From positions 558,001 to 622,000 of the forward strand of contig NC_015953.1 of assembly GCF_000177195.2 (NCBI RefSeq): a stretch of DNA of 64,000 bases, given 5' to 3'. This stretch comes from Streptomyces sp. SirexAA-E. GTDB lineage: Bacteria; Actinomycetota; Actinomycetes; Streptomycetales; Streptomycetaceae. This document shows positions 50,748 to 59,116 of this stretch, piece by piece. The notes beneath the pieces are model-generated. The model was not told where the DNA came from and searched no databases. It saw nothing but the letters and a program-made list of their open reading frames with translations. Within the stretch, counting starts at the first letter, position 1. Every line of letters starts with the position of its first letter. Made by a program: the position numbers and the translations under genes.

Positions 50748-51971
50748 GTGCTGGTAGCTGGTCGGTACCGTTTGATATCCCCCATCGGCCGGGGCGGCAT
50801 GGGTGAGGTGTGGCGCGCGACGGACGAGGTACTGGGGCGGGCCGTGGCGGTGAAGCTGCTGCTGGGCGACCACGCCGACGCCTCCTCGACCGCCAGGTTC
50901 CGCCTGGAGGCGCAGACCGCCGCGCGGCTGAGCCACCCCCACCTGGTCGCGGTGTTCGACTTCGGGTCGTGGGAGGACCGCTTCTATCTGGTGATGGAGC
51001 TGGTCGAGGGCCGGAGTCTGGGCGATCTGCTGGAGTCCCAGGAGGTGGTGGGCCCCGAGCAGGTCGCCCACATCGCCGGCCAGGCCGCCGCCGGGCTGGC
51101 CGCCGCGCACCGGCAGGGCATCGTGCACCGCGACATCAAGCCGGGCAACCTGATGCTGGACGCCGAAGGCTCCGTGAAGATCGGTGACTTCGGCATCGCC
51201 CAGTTCGTCGACGACCCCTCGACGGCACTGACCACCGCCGGCCACATCGTCGGGACGAGCCTGTACCTGGCCCCGGAGCGCGCGCTGGGCCGCACGGCCG
51301 ACTCCGCCTCGGACATGTACTCCCTCGGCTGCGTCATCTACCAACTGCTCGTCGGCCAGCCCCCGTTCCGCTCGGACACGGCGACGGCGACGCTCTACCA
51401 GCACGTGGACACGCCGCCGGTCCCGGTGCGGCAGCGCGGGGTCGACATCTCCCCCGCCTTCGACTCGTACCTTCTGGGCCTGCTGGCGAAGAAGCCCGAG
51501 GACCGGCCGAGCGCCCAGCAGGTCTCCGACTGGTTCCGTACGGACGCCTGGCGGGGCCGCCCCGAGCCGCTGCCCCAGCACCTGCCGACGAGCACGCCGC
51601 CCGCTCCCCGGGCGGCCTCCGCGGCGCCGGGGAACCCGGCCGCGGGCGGCTCGGCGACGTACCGTCTGCCGCAGCCGTCCGGCCGCAGACGGGCGGCGCC
51701 CGCGCCCCGGGCCGCGAGATCCGCTCCCACCCGAAGACTCAGCACGAGTGAGGCCATCCGCCGCCGCCCGCGGGTGGCGAGCGCCGTCGCCGGGACGATC
51801 GCGTTCATCGCGGCGGTGTACCTCGGGACGGTCCTGTTCTCACCGGACACCCCTGACACCCCGGACACCGGGACCACCCCGACGGCGGAGGTCGACGCAC
51901 CGGCCGCGGGTTCCACCGGGGACGGGCCCGGGCAGAACGCTCAGCAGGACGACGACGGGGACGACGAGTAG
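50748..51971 (+). CDS. Transmembrane serine/threonine protein kinase (PknB-like)
   Basis: The 407-residue protein has a complete Hanks-type kinase domain: GRGGMGEVW at residues 14-22, ATP Lys36 in VAVKLL, HRDIKPGN from residue 127, DFG at 147-149, and APE in YLAPERALG. A Pro/Ala/Arg-rich linker follows, then one transmembrane helix (VASAVAGTIAFIAAVYLGTVLF, about 349-370) and a short acidic extracellular tail of Thr/Asp repeats. There are no PASTA or other sensor repeats, so the signal is unknown. GTG start at 50748; no strong ribosome site is visible. Confidence 0.92.
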   Translation: MLVAGRYRLISPIGRGGMGEVWRATDEVLGRAVAVKLLLGDHADASSTARFRLEAQTAARLSHPHLVAVFDFGSWEDRFYLVMELVEGRSLGDLLESQEVVGPEQVAHIAGQAAAGLAAAHRQGIVHRDIKPGNLMLDAEGSVKIGDFGIAQFVDDPSTALTTAGHIVGTSLYLAPERALGRTADSASDMYSLGCVIYQLLVGQPPFRSDTATATLYQHVDTPPVPVRQRGVDISPAFDSYLLGLLAKKPEDRPSAQQVSDWFRTDAWRGRPEPLPQHLPTSTPPAPRAASAAPGNPAAGGSATYRLPQPSGRRRAAPAPRAARSAPTRRLSTSEAIRRRPRVASAVAGTIAFIAAVYLGTVLFSPDTPDTPDTGTTPTAEVDAPAAGSTGDGPGQNAQQDDDGDDE

Positions 51972-51972
51972 G

Positions 51973-52956
51973 TCACCAGCGGCCGTGCACCTCCGCGCGG
52001 ATGCGCCGGTCGTACAGGTCGCGCACCGCGTCCAGGGTGCTCTGCGGGAGCGCCGGCAGCGAGGCCGCCGCGGCGTTGGCACGCGCCTGCTCCACCGAAC
52101 GCGCGCCGGGGATGACGCTCGTGACACCCGGCTGCTGGATGATCCAGCGCAAGGCGGTCTGCGCCGGGGTGGCGCCCTCGGGGGTGAGCCGGGCGAACTC
52201 CGCCGCCGCGGCGACACCGGTCGCGTAGTCGATGCCGGAGAAGGTCTCGCCCTGGTCGAACGCCTCGCCGTGGCGGTTGTACGTGCGGTGGTCCTCGGGC
52301 GCGAAGACGGTGTCGGCGGTGTACTTCCCCGACAGCAGCCCGGAGGCCAGCGGGACCCTGGCGATGATGCCGACCCCCGCCTCCACGGCCGCGGGCAGCA
52401 CCTCGTCCAGCGGCTTGAGGCGGAAGGGGTTGAGGATGATCTGGACGCTCGCGATCCCCGGCCGGGCGATGGCGGTGAGCGCCTCCGCGCACGTCTCCAC
52501 GCTCACCGCGTAGGCGGCGACGCGCCCTTCGGCCACGAGGGTGTCGAGCGCGTCGTAGACCTCGTCGGACGCGTAGACGGCCGTCGGCGGGCAGTGCAGC
52601 TGCACCAGGTCGAGGGTGTCGACGCCGAGGTTGGCGCGTGAGCGGTCGTTCCAGGTGCGGAAGTTGTCGAGTACGTAGTTCTGCGGGATCTGGTCGGCGC
52701 GCCGGCCCATCTTCGTGGCGACGAAGACGTCCGCGTCCGGCCGGTCCTTCAGATAGCGGCCGATGAGCTGTTCGCTGCGGCCGTCGCCGTACACGTCCGC
52801 GGTGTCGAAGAACGTGACGCCCGCTTCGACGGCGGCGTCCAGGACACCGAAGGCGTCGGCCTCCCGCACCTCGCCCCAGTCTCCGCCCAGTTGCCACGTG
52901 CCCTGTCCCACGACCGATACGTCACGGCCGGTCCTGCCGAGTGTGCGCTGCTCCAT
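51973..52956 (-). CDS. Aldo/keto reductase
   Basis: The 327-residue protein is an AKR TIM barrel: TFFDTADVYGDGRSEQLIG near residues 48-66 with catalytic Asp and Tyr, FVATKMGRR with Lys, VQLHCPPTAVY with His, and IPGARSVEQARANAAAA for NADPH binding. It reduces aldehydes or ketones. The ATG at 52956 gives the family N terminus MEQRTLGRTGRDVSVVGQGT; the longer frame runs into the GH16 antisense region. It ends 1 nt from the convergent kinase stop. Confidence 0.92.
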   Translation of the reverse strand: MEQRTLGRTGRDVSVVGQGTWQLGGDWGEVREADAFGVLDAAVEAGVTFFDTADVYGDGRSEQLIGRYLKDRPDADVFVATKMGRRADQIPQNYVLDNFRTWNDRSRANLGVDTLDLVQLHCPPTAVYASDEVYDALDTLVAEGRVAAYAVSVETCAEALTAIARPGIASVQIILNPFRLKPLDEVLPAAVEAGVGIIARVPLASGLLSGKYTADTVFAPEDHRTYNRHGEAFDQGETFSGIDYATGVAAAAEFARLTPEGATPAQTALRWIIQQPGVTSVIPGARSVEQARANAAAASLPALPQSTLDAVRDLYDRRIRAEVHGRW

Positions 52957-53001
52957 GCGGGTCACTCTACGTCGGCGCGCCCGGGGCCGGAGCGCCCCGG
53001 G

Positions 53002-53034
53002 GCCCGGCCCCGGAGGTCCTTCCCGGGGCCGGGC
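53002..53034 (-). terminator. Hairpin terminator after the GH16 gene
   Basis: GCCCGGCCCCGG at 53002-53013 and its complement at 53023-53034 form a 12-bp stem with a 9-nt loop between the GH16 stop and the aldo/keto reductase start, both on the minus strand. Confidence 0.75.
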
Positions 53035-53057
53035 GGCAAAGGGCGGGGACGGCGGTG

Positions 53058-53978
53058 TCAGCCGTCGGTGGTCACGCGGACGTAGTCGACGACGAGCTCC
53101 TGGGGGAACGTGGTGCCGCCGTCCGGGTCGCCGGGCCAGTAGCCGCCGACGGCGAGGTTGAGGATCAGGAAGAACGGCTTGTCGAACACCCAGGTGTTGC
53201 CGTTCAGGTCGGCCGGGGTGCGCTGCTGGTAGACGGTGCCGTCGACGGACCACGTGATCGAGTCGGGGGCCCAGTCGACCGCGAACGTGTGGAAGTCGTC
53301 GGCGAACGCCGCCCCGCCCGGGAGGGTGTAGCCGGCGCCGATGCCGCCGGATCCCGAGTAGCCGGGACCGTGCAGGGTGCCGTGGACGGTGTCCGGCTCG
53401 AATCCGACGTTCTCCATGACGTCGATCTCGCCGCTGTTGGGCCACCCGACGTCACCGATGTCGGCCCCGAGCATCCAGAAGGCGGGCCACATGCCCTGCC
53501 CGCGCGGCACCTTCATACGGGCTTCGACGTGCCCGTAGGTCTGGGTGAACCGGCCGGCGGTGTTCAGGCGCGACGAGGTGTACTCGCAGGTGCCGTACCA
53601 GCACTGGTAGTTGCCGGGATTCTCCTTGCGGGCCGTGATGACGAGGTGGCCGTCACCGTCGAGGGCGGCGTTGTCGTTGCCCTGCGTGTAGTACTGCCGC
53701 TCGTGGTTGTCGACGTTGTCACCCGTCTCGACCTGCCATTTGCCGCCGTCCACCGCGGAACCCGCGGGGCCGTCGAACTCGTCGGCGAAGACGACGGCGG
53801 CGGATCCCGCGTCCCGGACCGGGACGGAGGCGGCCGCGTCGGAGGCGGGCGCGGCCGACGCCCCGGCGGGCAGGGCGGTCAGGAGTGCCGAACAGCACAG
53901 CAGGGACAGCGCGTACAGCGTGGCACGGCGCGGCTTCGCCGCCGGCCTGCCGTCGTGGGGGGAGGTGGGCACGGTCAT
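53058..53978 (-). CDS. Secreted glycoside hydrolase family 16 (beta-glucanase)
   Basis: The 306-residue protein has a Sec signal peptide (TLYALSLLCCSALLTALPAG, cleavage after ASA near residue 43). The GH16 domain contains VFADEFDGPAG, SRLNTAGRFTQTYGHVEARM and the catalytic GEIDVMENVG with Glu184, Asp186 and Glu189, then ILNLAVGG near the C terminus. Likely substrate is a beta-1,3-glucan such as laminarin or fungal wall glucan. The ATG at 53978 has GGAAGAG upstream. Upstream AT-rich DNA holds a TCAACACTTGA dyad that may be an operator. Confidence 0.92.
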   Translation of the reverse strand: MTVPTSPHDGRPAAKPRRATLYALSLLCCSALLTALPAGASAAPASDAAASVPVRDAGSAAVVFADEFDGPAGSAVDGGKWQVETGDNVDNHERQYYTQGNDNAALDGDGHLVITARKENPGNYQCWYGTCEYTSSRLNTAGRFTQTYGHVEARMKVPRGQGMWPAFWMLGADIGDVGWPNSGEIDVMENVGFEPDTVHGTLHGPGYSGSGGIGAGYTLPGGAAFADDFHTFAVDWAPDSITWSVDGTVYQQRTPADLNGNTWVFDKPFFLILNLAVGGYWPGDPDGGTTFPQELVVDYVRVTTDG

Positions 53979-54266
53979 CACATCTCTTCCGGAGGCGGAT
54001 GGGAGAGCACGAGTGGGGTCATGCTCATGACACAGCCGCGCCGAGAAGTGAACGCGGGGCACACCCGCCCCGGCGCGAATGCTTCAACACTTGATTTAAG
54101 AGGGGCCCATCGGAAACCGTCAAGGGTCCGGACCGGACGGTTCCGGTCCGCGTCACGTGGCGGCGGTCCGGCCGGCCACCACTGACGAAGCCCGGCCGGA
54201 CCGGGGCCGGTGGGCCGGCAGCACCGGGTGTGCCTCCGCCCCGACGTCGTGCGCGAGGGGGATGAC

Positions 54267-54449
54267 TCAGCCGGACGTGGCGCCCGCGAGCCAGACACCG
54301 AAACACCCGAGCGCCAGAAGTCCGGCACCTGCCCCGAGCAGTGCCTTGCGCCGTCGGGCTGCCCGCTCACGGCGCAGCCTTTCCTCACGATCCGGAGCAT
54401 TCTGCTCGGCCCGCAGGCGGGCAGTGAATGCCGCAGGATCGACCGACAT
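54267..54449 (-). CDS. Small single-pass membrane protein, 60 residues
   Basis: The ATG at 54449 with GGAGGGGG just upstream opens a 60-codon ORF. The product begins MSVDPAAFTARLRAEQ and has an Arg/Glu-rich cytosolic helix to about residue 36. One transmembrane helix follows (ALLGAGAGLLALGCFGVWLA). A longer frame through this region is a shadow of the aquaporin. The family is not recognised. The positive-inside pattern predicts an N-in orientation. No close partner; it follows the GH16 promoter region on the same strand. Confidence 0.65.
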   Translation of the reverse strand: MSVDPAAFTARLRAEQNAPDREERLRRERAARRRKALLGAGAGLLALGCFGVWLAGATSG

Positions 54450-54725
54450 GTTCCCCCTCCACCCCGCGCCGTCCCCACGGCGCGCAGAGGAGGAGCCTCT
54501 CGTACGCCGACCTGGTCTCTTACCGGTTTTCCGCGAGTTGGCGCGGAAATCCGGCCGCACAGCGAGTACCGCTCCGCGAAGCCGTAGGACCCGGTATGCC
54601 CGGGAGCGCACGCGTCCGAGCCGTCGTGCGGAGCCCGGTCGGCGGCGGCAGAGTGGAAGACGGGGACGCGGCGGTGCCGGACAGCGCCGTCGCGGCCACG
54701 CTCCCCGGGGCGGAAGGAGCAGGAT

Positions 54726-55286
54726 GTGAGCAGCGACGGCGCACAGCGGTTCGTGGTGCAGATCCACGACGCCCGGCGGATGCACTTCGACTTCCGGCTC
54801 GAGGTGGACGGGGTGCTCAGATCCTGGGCCGTCCCGCGCGGCCCGTCGGACAATCCGCGGGACAAGCGGCTGGCCGTGCCGACGGACGACCACCCGCTGT
54901 CCTACCGGACCTTCGAAGGCGTCATTCCGGCGGACGAGCAGGGCGGCGGCACGGTCATCGTCTGGGACCAGGGCACCTACCGGCCGCTCGGCCACGCTCC
55001 GGACGGCTCCCCCCTGCCGTTCGGCGAGTCCCTGGAGCGCGGGCACGCGACGTTCTGGCTGGACGGGGCGAAGCTGCACGGTGAGTTCGCCCTGACGCGC
55101 TTCCGGGTGGGCGACGAGGAGGTCAATCCCGGCCCTGAGGCCTGGCTGCTGATCAAGGCCAACGACCGGCAGGCCGTCCGCGACCGGCCGGGCACACCCG
55201 ACCCCCACCACGCGCGCTCGGCCCGCAGCGGCCGCACTCTGCGCCAGGTGGCCCTGGCGGAGGGGCGCGGCGAGGACGTCGGCTGA
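54726..55286 (+). CDS. Stand-alone DNA polymerase LigD 3'-phosphoesterase domain protein
   Basis: The 186-residue protein matches the LigD phosphoesterase (PE) domain alone: HDARRMHFDFRLEVDG from residue 14 (His14, His20, Asp22, Arg24 of the active site), AVPRGPSDNPRDKRLAVPTD, DHPLSYRTFEGVIP and GGGTVIVWDQGTYRP. In LigD this domain trims 3' ends during non-homologous end joining. Here no ligase, polymerase or Ku gene is adjacent. A C-terminal basic tail of about 30 residues follows. The GTG has AAGGAG upstream. Confidence 0.88.
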   Translation: MSSDGAQRFVVQIHDARRMHFDFRLEVDGVLRSWAVPRGPSDNPRDKRLAVPTDDHPLSYRTFEGVIPADEQGGGTVIVWDQGTYRPLGHAPDGSPLPFGESLERGHATFWLDGAKLHGEFALTRFRVGDEEVNPGPEAWLLIKANDRQAVRDRPGTPDPHHARSARSGRTLRQVALAEGRGEDVG

Positions 55287-55442
55287 CCCGGCCCCTCGCG
55301 TGTCGCGGGCTGTACGTCGCTCTGCGCGACATCGGCGGGCCCCGGCCGTACCGTGAGAAAATGGTAAATGGCACATAAGGGTCAAACGGCGCGGTCCTTT
55401 GCCCTGACGCGACCGGCTCTCGATCACCACGAAGAGGTTTTC

Positions 55443-56315
55443 ATGAGCACAACCACTACGGCTCCACAGGACTCCACCTCCCCGTCCGCGGCGGGACACC
55501 GGGCCCTGGACGTCGATCCTCGCGCACTCGCCGCCGAATTCTTCGGCACCCTCCTGCTGGTGTTCTTCGCGGTGGGAGTGGCGATCTTCGCCGAGCCCTT
55601 CGTGGGAGTGCTCGGCATCGCGCTGGCCTTCGGTTTCGTCCTGCTGGCCCTCGTCTACGCGATCGGCCCCGTCTCCGGCTGTCACGTCAACCCGGCGGTG
55701 ACCCTGGGCATGGTGCTCGGCCGGCGCATCTCCCCCGTCACGGGCCTCTGCTACTGGGTGGTCCAGCTCGCGGGCGGTCTCGCCGGAGCCGCGCTGCTGG
55801 CCTGGCTGGCCGACAGCGTCCCGGTGTTCCAGGTGGCGGGACGCGGCTCCTTCGGCAGCGACGGGTACGGGGCCAATTCCCTCGTGCACATCTCGGCGGG
55901 CGGTGCCTTCCTCGCGGAGACGATCCTCACCGCCCTCCTGGTCTTCGTGGTGCTCTGCACGACCCACGGCAAGGGCGCCAAGGGCCCGGCCGGCATCGCG
56001 ATCGGCCTGAGCCTCGCGGTGATCCATCTGCTGGGCATCCCGCTCACGGGTACCTCGGTGAACCCGGCCCGGGCCCTCGGTCCGGCCGTGTTCGCCGAGA
56101 ACGACGCACTGAGCCAGGTGTGGCTCTTCCTCGTCGCCCCGCTCGTGGGCGCGGTGATCGCGGTCCTCGTGCACTTCCTGACGCACGGCCTGCCCGGCAC
56201 GGACAACGCGCCGACCGACCAGCCGGCGGTTCCCGCCTCGGAGACCCCTGGCGGCACGACGCCCGACGGTGCGCCCCGACCCGCCCCGGCGCACCGCGAC
56301 GACGATCTGGAATGA
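55443..56315 (+). CDS. MIP family aquaporin/glycerol channel
   Basis: The 290-residue protein has six membrane segments and both MIP signature loops: CHVNPAVTLG with NPA at residues 83-85 and SVNPARALGP with NPA at 207-209. The N-terminal 28 and C-terminal 45 residues are disordered and charged. It lets water or small neutral solutes cross the membrane. The ATG at 55443 has AAGAGG at 7 nt; the ATG at 55368 would add non-homologous residues. Its 3' end is closed by a very strong hairpin. Confidence 0.93.
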   Translation: MSTTTTAPQDSTSPSAAGHRALDVDPRALAAEFFGTLLLVFFAVGVAIFAEPFVGVLGIALAFGFVLLALVYAIGPVSGCHVNPAVTLGMVLGRRISPVTGLCYWVVQLAGGLAGAALLAWLADSVPVFQVAGRGSFGSDGYGANSLVHISAGGAFLAETILTALLVFVVLCTTHGKGAKGPAGIAIGLSLAVIHLLGIPLTGTSVNPARALGPAVFAENDALSQVWLFLVAPLVGAVIAVLVHFLTHGLPGTDNAPTDQPAVPASETPGGTTPDGAPRPAPAHRDDDLE

Positions 56316-56327
56316 GCGACCGCGTAG

Positions 56328-56369
56328 ACGACGAAGGGCCGCCCGCGCACGCGGGCGGCCCTTCGTCGT
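56328..56369. terminator. Very strong bidirectional hairpin terminator
   Basis: A 19-bp perfect stem (56328-56346 with 56351-56369, core GAAGGGCCGCCCGC) closes a GCAC tetraloop between the convergent aquaporin and sortase genes. Confidence 0.9.
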
Positions 56370-56384
56370 ACGCGTCCGTGCGGC

Positions 56385-57089
56385 TCAGCCGTTCTTCGCG
56401 GAGTCCAGGTGGGCGAAGACGACCACGTTGTCCTCGTAGTCCTTCGCCTTCTTGTCGTACACACCACCACAGGTGATCAGCCGCAGCTGGGCGGTGCCGT
56501 TGTCCGAGTACACCCGGTCGCTGGGGAAGTCCGCCTTGCTGAACGTCTCGACGGCGTCGACCTTGAAGGTGGCGACCACACCGTCCTTGCGGGTGATGTC
56601 GACCGTGTTCCCCGCTTTGAGGGTGCTCAGGAGCAGGAAGACCGCGGGTCCCGTCTTGGTGTCGACGTGTCCGGCGACCACCGAGGTGCCGCGCTCACCC
56701 GGGGTGGCCCCGTCCTTGAACCAGCCGACCAGGTTCGCGTCGTCGGCCGGCGGCGCGTCGAGCTGGCCCGAGGCGCCGATGGAGAGCGGCGTGAAGGGCG
56801 CGTTGACGGCGATCGACCGGATCGAGATGCGTGAGGGCTCCGACCGGGACAGTCCCGGGTTCACGGCCGCCGCGGAAGGTGACGGCGCGGGCCTCGCGGA
56901 GGCGGACGCCGACGCGCCGGTGGTGGGCGCGGAGACCGCGGCAGCCGGCGGAGGGACACCCGCGGAGGCGTCGAGGGAGTTGTAGACGAGGAGGAAACCC
57001 AGCCCTACCGCCGCGGCGGGCCACAGCAGGGATCGGGCGGGGGCCGGGGACGGCGCGGGGTCCGTTCCGGACGGCTGGGGGGCGGCCAT
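56385..57089 (-). CDS. Class F sortase
   Basis: The 234-residue protein has an N-terminal membrane anchor (SLLWPAAAVGLGFLLVYNSL), a Pro/Ala/Ser linker, and the sortase domain: GTSVVAGHVDTKTG with catalytic His141, and LRLITCGGVYDKKAKDYEDN with Cys207. No arginine occurs anywhere after the Cys, where most sortases have the third catalytic residue; lysines stand there. It may still be active, but this is unusual. It lies 116 nt downstream of the repeat-bearing surface protein on the same strand, a likely substrate. Start at 57089 is uncertain; no strong ribosome site. Confidence 0.87.
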   Translation of the reverse strand: MAAPQPSGTDPAPSPAPARSLLWPAAAVGLGFLLVYNSLDASAGVPPPAAAVSAPTTGASASASARPAPSPSAAAVNPGLSRSEPSRISIRSIAVNAPFTPLSIGASGQLDAPPADDANLVGWFKDGATPGERGTSVVAGHVDTKTGPAVFLLLSTLKAGNTVDITRKDGVVATFKVDAVETFSKADFPSDRVYSDNGTAQLRLITCGGVYDKKAKDYEDNVVVFAHLDSAKNG

Positions 57090-57205
57090 GCGCTTGCTGC
57101 CTTTCGTCTGGCGGGAGGGTGCGGGCGCGGAAAGGGAAATCGGCGCGGCCGCCGCCCTGGAGGGGACGGCGGCCACGACGGCGTTCACTCAGCTACGGCC
57201 GCCCG

Positions 57206-57790
57206 TCAGGCTGCCGCGGTACCCGAGGCGTTGCGGCGGCGCAGACGGTACGCGGCGGCACCGATACCACCGAGCATCAGCACCGAACCCGCGGCCAGGC
57301 CGCCGCCGGACAGCGCCATGGCGCCGCCACCGGCGTGCACGCCGCCCTCGGGCTTCTCGTGCTTCCAGGACTCCGGCTTGTCACGGTCCGCGTTGTTGCC
57401 GGACCCCGACTCGTCCTTCTGCCAGTCGTCCGAGGTGACCTTGGCGAGCGCACCACCACCGGCGTGGACACCGCCCTCGGGCTTGCCGTACTTCCCGGAG
57501 TCCGACCTGTCACCGTGGTCGTCACCACGCGACCCCGAGTCCTTGTCCTTGTCCTTCTGCCAGTCGTCCGACGTGACCTTGGCGAGCGCGCCACCACCGG
57601 TGTGCACACCGCCCTCGGGCTTGCCGTACTTCCCGGAGTCCGACTTGTCGTGGTGGTCGTTGCTGCTGGAGGAGTGGCCGCTGTCCTTGTCCCAGTCATC
57701 CGCCGAGGTCACGGCGTAAGCGGCGGGGACGGAGACCGCGAGGACCGCCGTGACGGCGGCCGATGCGAACAGGGTGCGGGCAGAGCGCAT
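57206..57790 (-). CDS. Secreted protein with three GGVHxGGG repeats and C-terminal anchor
   Basis: The 194-residue protein has a signal peptide (TLFASAAVTAVLAVSVPAAYA), then three repeats of about 45 residues, each ending KPEGGVHxGGGAxA (residues 57-70, 103-116, 147-160) and joined by acidic/basic Asp/Lys/Ser-rich linkers with VTSDDWQKD. The third repeat is followed by a hydrophobic segment (LAAGSVLMLGGIGAAAY) and RLRRR tail, the plan of a sortase substrate, but no LPxTG is present. The neighbouring class F sortase may use the GGVHxGGG motif. ATG at 57790 has AAAGGAA upstream. Confidence 0.8.
   Translation of the reverse strand: MRSARTLFASAAVTAVLAVSVPAAYAVTSADDWDKDSGHSSSSNDHHDKSDSGKYGKPEGGVHTGGGALAKVTSDDWQKDKDKDSGSRGDDHGDRSDSGKYGKPEGGVHAGGGALAKVTSDDWQKDESGSGNNADRDKPESWKHEKPEGGVHAGGGAMALSGGGLAAGSVLMLGGIGAAAYRLRRRNASGTAAA
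57299..57640. repeat. Three in-gene DNA repeats encoding the KPEGGVHxGGG units
   Basis: The block GCGCCACCACCGGCGTGYAC followed by MCCGCCCTCGGGCTT occurs with small changes near 57313, 57451 and 57589, about 138 bp apart. High DNA identity between copies suggests recent or homogenised duplication, so copy number may vary between strains. Confidence 0.75.
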
Positions 57791-58073
57791 GGATACACAG
57801 TTCCTTTCGCCACTCCTGCGAGGGCGGGCCGGCTGCCCGCTCGTCTGACCACAGGGGCGACGTGATCCACCGTCAGCCTGATCTCCGCGGCTCACCACCG
57901 GAGAACGTCGCATTCGAGGGACGCCGTGGGCCCAACGTGTGACTTCGGTGCGGATCTCACCCGTTGGACGGCACGCCACGCCGACGGCATGTTTGGGCTC
58001 CGACGATCTTCGATGTATGCGCGGTGCCCGAGGGGAAGCCGGGCGGTGCGGCGGGCGCTCGTAGGATCACGCC

Positions 58074-59039
58074 ATGACCGACACCACCCCTCCCAGCTGC
58101 TGTTCCCCCGCCCGCGGGGAAACAGCCGTCCCGCACATACCGGCCCCGGTGGACCTGGCGCCGCCGGTCCGGCCGGATCTCGCCGTCCCGCCCGTGACCA
58201 TGCCGCTGCTGCCCGGCGGGACGTTCCTGATGGGGGCCCAGGACCAGGACGGCTTCGCGTCCGACGGCGAGGGACCGGTGCGCGAGGTGCGGCTGTCCGC
58301 GTTCCGCGTCGAGGCGCACGCGGTGAGCAACGAACGGTTCGCACGGTTCGTGGCGGCGACCGGGCATGTGACGGAGGCCGAGCGCTTCGGCTGGTCGTAC
58401 GTGTTCGCGGGTTTCCTGCCCGCCGCGCTGCGGCGCGGTGCCCCCAGGCCGGACGGTACGCCGTGGTGGTGCGGGGTGGAGGGCGCCCGGTGGAACGCCC
58501 CGGAGGGGCCGGGCAGCGGCCTGGACGGCCGCGAGGACCACCCGGTGGTGCACGTCTCGTGGAACGACGCCCGGGCGTACTGTCGTTGGGCCGGTACGCG
58601 GCTGCCCACGGAGGCCGAGTGGGAGTACGCCGCACGGGGTGGCCTGGAGCAGCGCCGCTATCCGTGGGGCGACGAGCTGACCCCCGGCGGCGAGCACCGC
58701 TGCAACATCTGGCAGGGGCGGTTCCCGGTGAAGAACACCGTCGAGGACGGGTACGCCGGTACGGCACCCGTGGACGCCTATCCGCCCAACGGCTTCGGGC
58801 TGCACAACATGGCGGGCAACGTCTGGGAGTGGTGCGCGGACCGCTGGGGCACCGACCACGGCGACCGGCGCCGCACCGATCCGCGGGGACCCGCCTCCGG
58901 CGGCCAGAGGGTCATGCGCGGCGGCTCCTACCTGTGCCACCACTCGTACTGCAACCGCTACCGGGTGGCCGCCCGCACCCGGAACACCCCGGACAGCACA
59001 GCGGGGAATCTGGGGTTCCGCTGCGTGCGGGACGCGTGA
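58074..59039 (+). CDS. Formylglycine-generating enzyme (sulfatase-modifying factor)
   Basis: The 321-residue protein has the FGE-sulfatase fold: LLPGGTFLMGAQDQDGFASDGEGPVREV, AVSNERFARFVAATG, HPVVHVSWNDARAYCRWAGTRLPTEAEWEYAARGG by segments, GLHNMAGNVWEWC and RGGSYLCHHSYCNRYRVAARTRNTPDSTAG. Cys288 and Cys293 match the active-site pair of the characterised S. coelicolor enzyme, which uses copper and oxygen to turn the sulfatase CxPxR cysteine into formylglycine. ATG at 58074 has TAGGA upstream. It is followed by a ROK-regulated ABC/sulfatase operon whose sulfatase is its evident client. Confidence 0.95.
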   Translation: MTDTTPPSCCSPARGETAVPHIPAPVDLAPPVRPDLAVPPVTMPLLPGGTFLMGAQDQDGFASDGEGPVREVRLSAFRVEAHAVSNERFARFVAATGHVTEAERFGWSYVFAGFLPAALRRGAPRPDGTPWWCGVEGARWNAPEGPGSGLDGREDHPVVHVSWNDARAYCRWAGTRLPTEAEWEYAARGGLEQRRYPWGDELTPGGEHRCNIWQGRFPVKNTVEDGYAGTAPVDAYPPNGFGLHNMAGNVWEWCADRWGTDHGDRRRTDPRGPASGGQRVMRGGSYLCHHSYCNRYRVAARTRNTPDSTAGNLGFRCVRDA

Positions 59040-59079
59040 CCGCCAGGCATTGCGGCAACATGAATATTTTTCCGGGAGG

Positions 59080-59111
59080 TTGACGAAAAAATCGTCACGT
59101 CAGCATGCTGA
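59080..59111 (+). promoter_or_regulatory. Operator-promoter of the ROK/ABC/sulfatase operon
   Basis: -35 TTGACG (59080-59085) and -10 CATGCT (59104-59109) are 18 bp apart, and the predicted start is the A of the ATG at 59117. The inverted repeat TGACGA-N5-TCGTCA (59081-59097) covers the -35 and spacer. A second 12-bp palindrome, TCAGCATGCTGA (59100-59111), covers the -10. This fits autoregulation by the ROK protein. Confidence 0.6.
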
Positions 59112-59116
59112 GCGGC

